Source: Bidens hawaiensis
Lineage: Eukaryota; Streptophyta; Magnoliopsida; Asterales; Asteraceae
DNA: 64,000 nt
Direction: 5' to 3'
Assembly: GCA_021521415.1 (NCBI GenBank)
Contig: JAIQDT010010036.1
Location: forward strand, 1-64,000
A program made the translations under genes and the position numbers. The notes under the pieces were generated by a model. The model did not search any database and had not been told where the DNA came from. It worked only from the letters and a program-made list of their open reading frames with translations. Within the stretch, counting starts at the first letter, position 1, and each line of letters begins with the position of its first letter. This document shows positions 55,654 through 64,000 of this stretch, in pieces.

Positions 55654-57329
55654 ATATATATACACACACACACATATGATAAGTTTGTTGTTGCTAAGTC
55701 GTCATTAGGCCACTTGGTGGCACCTAACTTGTCTATAACATTTTGTTTTTATGTTTATTTTATTTTTCGTTTTGGTACCGTAACGAATATAATGGAAGGT
55801 GACTAAATGACAAATTTGCTTTTCCTTTTGTTTGGTTTTAAGCCCAATATCATACCGAACGTGACGTAAAACGACCGAATTTGCATAGACTCGACATCTC
55901 AATGTACAGGACCGACAACACTCGGTTTACTAACGTCCGAGTTTACCAACCGACACCACCCCATTGGTACACTCAATTTTTATATATTCCCCCCTTTTTT
56001 ACCGTAACAAAGGTAGCCGAAATCGACCGAATTCGTGTCCGGTTACAGCCTCGATGCTGGGGCCCGACATCTCTTTGGTTTTACACCACTCGGGTTTACC
56101 GACCAAACAAACGTCATTTTAAATAATTTATTTTGTTTATATGTTAATTTTAGTAATATATTTTTTTTGGACGATAAGGTTTTACCAATGGTGTGTATAG
56201 GATAACAAACGTAAATGATACTAACTGAATTTAAACCGACATAACGCTCGGGTTGTACCTATACTCGTGTTTCAACATTAAGGTTTTACCAATTACCCTG
56301 GCACAACGGGCCGAGTGAAAATCTAGTTATATATATAAAAGAGTAGAATGTCGGTGCCACAAGTTCATTTTTTGAATATTATATTAGTTTAGTTACGATA
56401 TTTATTCAAACATTTTGTTAGTTAAACAACTTGGATTGTGTGGTCTGGTGGCTTTTGCTCTTTCGGTTAGTCTTTAGCTAATGCCTAATGCTCTGTATAT
56501 GTATGTATGTTGCTGGTTCGAGACCAATAGTAAGCAGCAATTTGTTTCCTCACAACTTCTCATCTGATTTTTTTGTGTGTTTGTTTTTTTATGTATGTGT
56601 GCCGATATTTTACGAAGGAATCCGATTATACCTAAAATGTTATTAACATTAATAAGCCAAAAAAGTTTAGCAACTTCTTGGAAAGTTGTTAGTAATGAAA
56701 GCGGACACGTCAATCAGGCATGCATATTCCTCACGCTTTAAATAAACAATTTTATTTTTCCTTCTCTTTTAAGTTTAAGTTTGAACAACATTTGAAACCA
56801 TTCCTAGTATTCGTGTGAGTATTTTCAATACTTTAAATCAATCGTCCATATTGTTATTGATACTATCACTAAGAAAAACAATCACTATAGTAAAACATGA
56901 GGTTTTGACAAAGTTTCGAAGTCTCAGTTATTACCTCATGTCGTTGAACCAGAAATTGAATTGTGCGACATAAAGGTTCATTTGACTCGTTAATTTATAC
57001 AAAGTGTTTATTTGACCAATTTTATTTTTCATAATGTAATGTCTCCTCTCAATTTTGTTGACATGCACACTTTCTGATCATTCCCGACGGGTTTTTCAAC
57101 TAACAAGATTATACCACACATTATAAAACTGTCAGGTTGTTAACTCTCTTTTTTAAATTGTCGAAGCTGACATGATTTTTTGGGCGTCCAATAAGATTTT
57201 TTGGTTTCTAATGAGATTTATATTTTGGACAATTGACAAAATTTGGTTGGTTAAAAACTTCGTCATCTAATGATTAAAAAGTGTGTTAATCAATGCCATT
57301 GATAATGGACATTATAAAAAAATGATATA
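55654..57329. other. Non-coding stretch
   Basis: No gene found. A weak tRNA-like pair (GTGTGGTCTGGTGGC at about 56436-56450 and GGTTCGAGACC at 56515-56525) may be a SINE remnant on the plus strand. Its A-to-B spacing of about 75 bp is longer than usual. Confidence 0.4.
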
Positions 57330-58015
57330 TTGTTTTAAATAAGCTCAAATACGAATAACAGTCTCAATTTCATACCTGCCTTGTGACGGTCTCAACTAAA
57401 GATGGATTTGATTCTAATGGTCAGTGACTAACGGATGACTAACTCCGTTAGTCTCAGCAGCAACCATCCACTTTCTTCTCCGATCGAACCATGATGGAAA
57501 CTTGTAACTCACATCAATTCTCCCTAGCAGCGTTACTCTCTCTCTAAAACACATCAGGAAATTAGAAAACGAAGCAACTTTCATCTTCTTCCTTGGGCAA
57601 ACCCTAGACCCTGAACCCAATTGTATTTTCAAAAATTCGAAATCAATGTTACACGATTTACAAAATAAACACATGACTTTTATTAAGGGGATCAAAATGA
57701 GTCGAATAATGCATCAGTTACATCAAATGGTGCACAATTGACGATGGTGGCCTTCGCCGGAGACAACAATGATGGCGTGTCGGTCAAGTTTCAAGTGAAG
57801 GGGAAAGTTGCAGGAAAAGTGATCGGAAAGAGAGATAGAGACGGTGTAACGGTGTCGAGAAGAATGGAGGCGAGTTACAGGTTTGCGGCATGATACGGCA
57901 GAAGAAAAGGTTGGATTGGTGCCACCTCAGCATAAAACTAAAGGAGTTAATTATCCGTTATACATTTTTAGGTGATGTCACCAAGTGTGAAATTAGAACT
58001 ACTAAGTATTATTTA
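57330..58015. mobile_element. Second MULE-like TIR element
   Basis: The left end (about 57330-57470) and the inverted right end (about 57900-58015) share the layout of the Pack-MULE TIRs at 4114-5221: a gttttaaata-like start, a CACTTGGTGA or CCTTGTGACGG block, then GACTAACGGAT...AACTCCGTTAG and a GCTGAG-TGGC block. The interior is about 430 bp with a CT-rich leader-like half and no conserved protein motif. Termini and target duplication are not resolved. Confidence 0.5.
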
Positions 58016-58029
58016 CTTTTTTTTTAAAG

Positions 58030-58140
58030 ATGAATTTCTTAATCTCTTGTTGGAAGTGGGTTTTGAACTCACAATCTCCCCAAACCTTAGTGTATTAGAA
58101 GTTTTGCCTACTATTGGACCACAACCCAATGACACGGAGT
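58030..58140 (-). mobile_element. SINE-like element
   Basis: On the minus strand a weak A-box (TGGTCCAATAGTAGGC) and the B-box GAGTTCAAAACCC are followed by cACTTCCAACAAGAG and a T/A-rich end. The arrangement is like 14388-14497. Confidence 0.4.
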
Positions 58141-58328
58141 ATTAAAACTAATATTCAAAACAAAAAAAAAAACTTATCAAATAGACAATGTTTTTACTTT
58201 TTTACTTGTCACGTACTCCTTTTGATATTTTCCTTTTAAATAATGAGATTGATGATGTCGTGTCTCGTGACTCATCATGATGATGCTCAGAAATTTTGTT
58301 TTCTTTCTCTTATTCTTTATATTTATTA

Positions 58329-58771
58329 GGCTGAGGGGTGTGGGGCTTCAACGGGGGCGCTAGAGCCCCTCCGCTCGCGCCTCATGCGCTAGCACCACAC
58401 CCCCGGGGCGCGAGAGGGGCGCGAGCACGAAAAACAAAGCAGGCGCAAGCACCTTCGCGGGACGAATATGGCGTAAAGGGGCATGGGAAAACGTGAAAGA
58501 GCCGTTGGACATTTAAATTGAGCCGTTGGGCTCTTATTTAATAAAAAAAAAAAGTTTTTTCTTCCTATATATAACCCATTTCATATAAAACAATTACCAC
58601 AACTTCAAAAAAAAACCCAAAATCAACCCATCTTCCCAATTTTTTTTTAAAAAATAATGTCGTCGTACTCGTCTGATTCCGACTCCTCCGAAGAGGATGA
58701 TTTGCTTCTTCATGTAGGGGGAGTTTTGACCGCAACCGTGGTCAATCTCTTGTAAAATCAAGCCCATCAAC
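58329..58771 (+). mobile_element. 5' end of a Harbinger element, interrupted
   Basis: It begins GGCTGAGGGGTGTGGGGC after tta (58326-58328), matching the end of the Harbinger element at 7269. A GC-rich subterminal region with GGCGCGAG words follows, then two GAGCCGTTGG words, a TATATATAAC promoter-like box (58566-58575) and the first codons of an ORF. The chromovirus LTR at 58772 interrupts it; the rest would lie beyond the window. Confidence 0.65.
58657..58755 (+). pseudogene. N-terminus of Harbinger ORF, truncated
   Basis: 32 codons, MSSYSSDSDSSEEDDLLL then a short tail and TAA. The Ser/acidic start is like that of the transposase at 8835 (MASSSSSSSSYSTEEDEL). Too short for a firm assignment, but its position inside the element end supports it. 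Confidence 0.4.
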
Positions 58772-60723
58772 TGTAACACCCCGACCAAAGGCGGATTATA
58801 CATCGGGGCGCCACATATTGTTTCATTACTCGTGACACTATTGGGTGTCAATATTTAATAAATACATTCATTCGCGCACGCGCAGGGTAAACAAGATAAC
58901 ATAAATCATCATAAATCAATATATTATAAATCATAATATTCGAACAGCAATAACTTGTCTTGATACATTTTAATCTAGGTCAAAAATAAGGAAAACTTCC
59001 TACGTGTCCACAAGCTCCAAAACAGCTACTGCAAACCTGAACATGTGTTAAAATAAAACGTCAAACACTTGCGTGTTGGTGAGAAATCAAGTTTAATACA
59101 ATACATAGATAACAATAAATCTGCGCGCAACATGTGTATGTCTGGTTTTCAACAAGGGTGTAATCTGATCAGGACCAACTCTAAGATTCATAAGACTGCC
59201 AGTGCTCACAATTGAGCTCACAAACAAGACAAACTGTGCATGTGTAAACAAAAGAGAAAATCATAAACGATAGTTCTCCCGTGTTCATCTAATGGTACCA
59301 TGAGAACTGCGGAATAGACCGACAAGACGGTTAATGATCCACACATACAAATAAACAGCCAAGTCTACGTCCTCAACACATGGGATACTGCGCGACTAAA
59401 GTTCATAAACAGTTTAAGACTAAGTTTGTACGAACACATGAACATCCCAAAACATTAAAATAAAAAGGGATTAGGTACGAGATTACTCACTTGATAAATG
59501 ATGCGGTGTAAGATAAAGCAAGAACCAACTTTAAACAAGCACAAGTTAACCTATAAATAAGATTATTGTTTTAATGATTTGTTTTAAGTCTTGATATAAG
59601 TTAGCATAATTAATAAGTAAGTTATTATATATAATATATATATATATTACCGGAAAAGTAGGGCAGAACAGGGAGGAAGACGGAGGCAGAGAGGGAGGCG
59701 GCAGAGAGAGCAAGGAGGAGGTTAAATTAAGTGTTTGTGTGTGATGTGTTAGGAAAAATAAGATTATTATTTATAGAGAAACCGTAGGGAACACAATCCC
59801 TAGAAAAGGGGAAAAGATCTCCAAAAAGCAAAAGATTCCAAAAGCAAAAGATATCAAAAGATATGGCAGCTGCAGGGGGCAAGATAAAGCTGACAGGGAA
59901 CAGTAAACAGGCATGGGCGGGTCAGATAAAGGTACTGGTCAAGCATGGAAAAAGCAGATCTCAAAAGATAATGTCAGTTACTTTTTCTGCCAACCAATGG
60001 GGTTGGTGCGCATGCTGCGCCGAAAGTGACTTTTCAGACATAAAGCAGATTAGGTCAACGGCTCAAAAGATAAGACATCACAAAAACAAACGGCTAGATT
60101 AAACAGAAGAAAACTCAAAGGGTTTAGCGCGAGAAAGCTAAGGCGCGCCGCGGGAAGAATCACATTTCTTAGCGCGTCGCGGGAGGAACTAAAATTCCTA
60201 GCGCGCCGCGGGAAGAACTATAATTCTTCGCGCGTCGAGGGATGAACTACGATTCTTAGCGCGCTGCGAGAAGAACTACAAATCCTTAGCGCGTCGCGGG
60301 AAGAACTACCGTTCTTCGCGCGCTGCGAGAAGAATTACAATTCTTAGCGCGCTGCGAGAAGAGTTCGTCTCGCGTATCGCTGGAACAGATGGTCTTCACG
60401 CAGGCTTCCTTGCAAGGGGTCTGGCGCGTGGAGCTGCGCAGACAACCTTAGGCGGGAAGGAACAAAGGACAAGCAAAGAGTTAGAAGAAAGAGGGAAACA
60501 AGGCTAAAGGGCGGGACGGCGACAAGAGGGAAAAGAAGGCGGAAAGAGAGAAGGAAGAGGGACGGGACGGCGGAAAGAAAGAGAGAGAAAGAGGCGGGAA
60601 GGAAAATATATTATTATTATTAAAAGAAAAATATAAGTATAAATAAATATTAAATCACAAAAGGAAGAGATCGGGTCAGAGAAACGGGTACCTGGGTCGG
60701 GTCGGATCAGGGCAGATGTCACA
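58772..60723 (-). mobile_element. 3' LTR of Tekay-type chromovirus
   Basis: In minus sense it starts TGTGACATCTGCCC at 60723 and ends GGTCGGGGTGTTACA at 58772, length 1952 bp. The purine tract CTTAAAGTAGGGGAGAC (minus, 60740-60724) lies between pol and the LTR. It holds a (TA)n run (59627-59650) and the 29-bp GC-rich array. The 863-type short frames inside, such as 59863-60102, are not genes. The paired 5' LTR is outside the window. Confidence 0.9.
60140..60374. repeat. Eight-copy 29-bp GC-rich tandem repeat in LTR
   Basis: Units agcgcg(c/t)cgcgggaagaacta followed by ca(a)attctt, at 60141, 60171, 60200, 60229 and onward, with point differences. Each unit pairs a GCGCG/CGCGC core with an A-rich half. 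Confidence 0.93.
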
Positions 60724-60757
60724 GTCTCCCCTACTTTAAGAAATTTCGTCCCGAAAT

Positions 60758-63700
60758 TTATCTCGAAGTAGGTTGCGCAGAGAACAGGTGCGGGTACTTG
60801 ATCTTCATTTGATCTTCCCTTTCCCATGTAAACTCGGCTCCGCGCTTGGACTCCCAGCGAACTTTCACGATAGGGATACGACTGCGCTTGGTTTGCTTAA
60901 CCTCGCGATCCATAATCTCAACAGGCTTCTCCACGAAATGCATAGTTTTATCAACTTGAACTTCATCAAGTGGAATGTGAAGGTTCTCGTCAGCTAAACA
61001 CTTCTTGAGATTGGATACATGGAACGTTGGATGCACATTACTGAGCGCGGGCGGCAGGTCAAGTCTGTAGGCAACTTTTCCTACACGCGCGAGAATCTTG
61101 AATGGACCAACATAACGAGGAGCAAGCTTACCCTTCTTCCCAAAGCGGACAACACCCTTCCAGGGCGACACTTTGAGGAGAACAAGATCACCAACTTGAA
61201 ATTCGAGAGGCTTTCGCCTGCGATCTGCGTAACTCTTCTGTCGGCTTCTGGCAGTCAGTAGATGATCACGGATCTTGGCGATTTTATCGGTTGTCTCTTG
61301 AACAAGTTCGGGTCCTGTGATTTGAGTTTCACCCACTTCGCTCCAACAAATCGGGGAGCGGCACTTACGACCGTAAAGTGCTTCAAATGGGGCCATACCG
61401 ATACTGGAATGATAGCTGTTATTATAAGAGAACTCAATCAAAGGCAGGTGTGAATCCCAATTACCTCCAAAATCAAGAACACAAGATCGGAGCATATCCT
61501 CAAGAGTTTGAATAGTTCGCTCAGACTGACCGTCAGTCTGAGGATGATATGCCGTACTCATGTCCAAGCGAGTTCCTAGCGCAGGTTGGAGAGATTTCCA
61601 AAAGCGAGATATAAAACGGCCATCGCGATCGGATATGATGCTCAAAGGAGTACCATGGCGGCAGACAATTTCCTTGACATAAAGCTGCGCGAGTTGCTCA
61701 ACACGGTAGTTTTCACGAATGGGCAGAAAGTGAGCAGACTTAGTCAAACGATCCACTATTACCCAAATGCTATCATGTTTGCTTGCTGTCAAAGGTAACT
61801 TGGTAATGAAATCCATCGCTACACATTCCCATTTCCACGTAGGAATTTCTGGTTGTTCGAGCAAACCAGATGGGCGTTGGTGTTCAGCTTTTACTTTAGA
61901 ACAAGTCAGGCATCTAGCTACGAACACAGCAATATCCTTTTTCATACCGGGCCACCAATAAGTAATGCGCAAATCCTTGTACATCTTATCAGCGCCGGGA
62001 TGAACGGAATATCGAGATTTGTGTGCTTCACACAGGATATCAGCGCGAAGATTCTCATCAAAGGGAATTCAGATGCGATTAAGATAACAGAGAATTCCAC
62101 TTAGATTGGGCACAAAATGCGCTTCCGCGCCACACGCTAACTCGGCGCGAAGGTTACCATTACTGATGGATGCGCGCTGCGCGTCACGAATACGCGATTC
62201 AAGGTTGCTTTGAATCGGCGCAAAGTGAAGCTGGGTGCGCGGCAAGATACAGTTAAGCTGGCAGGGTTTTCGGCTGAGCGCATCGGCTACCACATTAGCC
62301 TTACCAGGATGATACCGGATCTCACAATCGTAATCGCTGATGAGTTCGTTCCATCGGCGTTGCCTCATGTTAAGTTCCTTCTGATCAAAGATATGCTGAA
62401 GGCTTTTATGGTCAGTGTAGAGGATACACTTAGTACCATAAAGGTAGTGTCTCCAGATCTTCAAGGCAAATACCACTGCACCAAGTTCGAGATCGTGAGT
62501 TGTATAATTCTTTTCGTGAATCTTAAGTTGCCTTGATGCGTAAGCGATAACCTTGCCTCGTTGCATAAGAACACAACCGAGACCTTGGTTGGATGCATCG
62601 CAATACACGACAAAATCATCATTACCCTCAGGTAGCGCAAGAACAGGAGCTTCACACAACAGACGCTTGAGCGTTAGAAAGGCTTCTTCTTGCTTCGAGC
62701 CCCAAATATATGGTTTACCTTTGTGCGTTAGAGCTGTTAAAGGCAATGCGATCTTTGAGAAGTTCGAAATGAATCGCCGGTAGTAACCAGCTAAGCCCAG
62801 AAAGGAACGGATCTCAGAAGGAGAGGATGGCGTAATCCAGTTCTTGATTGCTTCAATCTTGGATGGGTCGACATGAATACCCATCTTGTTTACAACATGA
62901 CCAGGAAACTGTACTTCATCAGACCAGAATTCACACTTGGAAAGCTTAGCATAGAGTTGCTCAGCTCTAAGCTTTTGCAATACCAATCGGAGATGTTGCT
63001 CATGCTCGGCCTTGGTCTTAGAATACACCAGAACATCATCGATAAACACAATCACGAATTTATCCAAGAAAGGCCTACACACCCGATTCATTAGATCCAT
63101 GAAAACGGCGGGTGCGTTGGTTAAACCGAAGGACATGACCAAGAATTCAAAATGGCCATAGCGAGTTCGAAAAGCAGTATTCGGAACATCTTCATCGCGG
63201 ATGCGCAACTGGTGATAGCCAGAGCGGAGATCAATCTTCGAGAAACAAGAGGCACCTTGGAGTTGATCAAAGAGGTCGTCAATACGCGGTAAGGGATACC
63301 GGTTTTTAATGGTGAGTTTGTTCAACTCGCGGTAATCTATACACATGCGAAACGATCCATCTTTCTTTTTAACGAACAACACCGGAGCACCCCAGGGCGA
63401 AGAGCTAGGGCGAATGAATCCTTTAGCAGTCAACTCTTGAAGTTGGCTTGCCAATTCTTGCATCTCAGCGGGCGCAAGACGGTAAGGAGATTTAGCTACG
63501 GGGGAAGCACCAGGGACAAGATCAATACGGAACTCGATTTCACGAGCGGGAGGGATACCAGGAAGATCATCGGGAAAAACTTCAGGGAAGTCACGCACAA
63601 CGGGGATATCGCGAAGCTTCTTCTCTTCAGCAGGTTTAACCACATGGGCTAGAAATGCAATACACTTCTTCCGCATGAGCCTTCGGGCTTCGGCGCAAGA

Positions 63701-64000
63701 CATAAGTTTAAGACCGCGGGAGGGTTTCTCGCCGTAAATATGAAGATCACCATTTTCTCGAGGTATGCGAATCATATTCTTGGCGCAAATAACTTCGGCG
63801 CGATTATGCGAAAGCCAGTCCATACCAATAATAACATCAAAGCTTCCAAGAGGCATGGGGATGAGGTCGATCAGAAAATCGTTTTCGTTAAGGTTAAGCG
63901 TACAGTCTTTAATCACAGAGTTAATTAAAACAGTTTCGCCATTAGCCAATTCAACTGAAAAATCTTCTTTTAAGTTATCGCGCGGTCGCGCAAGCTTTTG
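60758..64000 (-). pseudogene. Tekay-type chromovirus pol (partial at right edge, one stop)
   Basis: One frame on the minus strand, still open at 64000. Order: end of protease ([13 protein letters not shown]); RT with IDLRSGYHQ and [10 protein letters not shown]; RNase H with [16 protein letters not shown] and VVADALSR; integrase with a zinc region ([12 protein letters not shown]...CLTCSKVK) and core residues in [20 protein letters not shown] and TDGQSERT; then [10 protein letters not shown] and a C-terminal chromodomain-like end ([25 protein letters not shown]). That end and overall wording fit the Tekay branch, whose chromodomain targets heterochromatin. The only visible break is TGA at 62069-62071 between RNase H and integrase, where the family normally has Trp. 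The rest is uninterrupted, so the copy is probably young or recently active. Gag and the catalytic part of protease lie beyond the window. Confidence 0.93.

Noticed and set aside
1..64000. CRISPR arrays, bacterial-type operons, ribosomal RNA or complete tRNA genes
   Set aside because: None seen. Tandem arrays here have no spacer structure, and the genome is a plant's.

Overview
The window is nuclear DNA of a flowering plant. Nested LTR retrotransposons dominate; there are also DNA transposons, spliced genes with GT-AG introns and AATAAA signals, and a plant-type receptor gene. The style of the repeats (LTR ends of the GGGGTGTGACA type followed by the initiator-Met primer site, and Tat elements with a GGCGCCCACCGTGGGG primer site) makes me think of Asteraceae. 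That is an inference from memory, not a proof.

Layout. 1-2349 is a truncated LTR. 2842-6529 is a second, related LTR on the minus strand. It is split by a complete 1.1-kb Pack-MULE (4114-5221, 9-bp target duplication) that carries a broken piece of a CIPK-type protein kinase gene. 7269-9104 is a PIF/Harbinger element whose transposase is nearly intact. 9105-19147 is the most gene-like stretch. It holds a telomere-like repeat patch, three correctly spliced exons of a bHLH ACT-like C-terminus (13475-14051), and an intact intronless gene for a phytosulfokine-receptor-like protein that stops just after its membrane segment and has no kinase (14827-16896). The stretch ends in a fold-back of small LTR fragments.

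19148-25371 is a non-autonomous retrotransposon with gag only. 25372-30425 is an unrecognised, decayed minus-strand coding region split by a 2.9-kb solo LTR (26344-29281, TSD tcatg). 30426-32124 is a small non-coding TRIM-like element. 33072-39132 is a 3'-truncated Tat-lineage Ty3/gypsy element. 41081-52388 is a complete 11.3-kb Tat element with 903-bp LTRs and TSD tacat. Between its pol and 3' LTR lies a multi-exon gene on the opposite strand with its own TATA box, introns and poly(A) signal. 53164-55294 is a terminal-inverted-repeat element split by a solo LTR (53608-55073, TSD gttaa). Small MITE-, SINE-, MULE- and Harbinger-like pieces follow. 58772-64000 is the 3' LTR and most of pol of a Tekay-type chromovirus that runs off the right edge.

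How the parts relate. Nearly all coding capacity belongs to mobile elements, and every pol or transposase seen carries at least one disabling change. The only host-like gene that looks intact is the kinase-less PSK-receptor-like gene. Perfect target duplications give an insertion order at several sites: MULE into LTR, solo LTR into an older coding remnant, solo LTR into a TIR element, Tat into an older plus-strand LTR element, and chromovirus into Harbinger.
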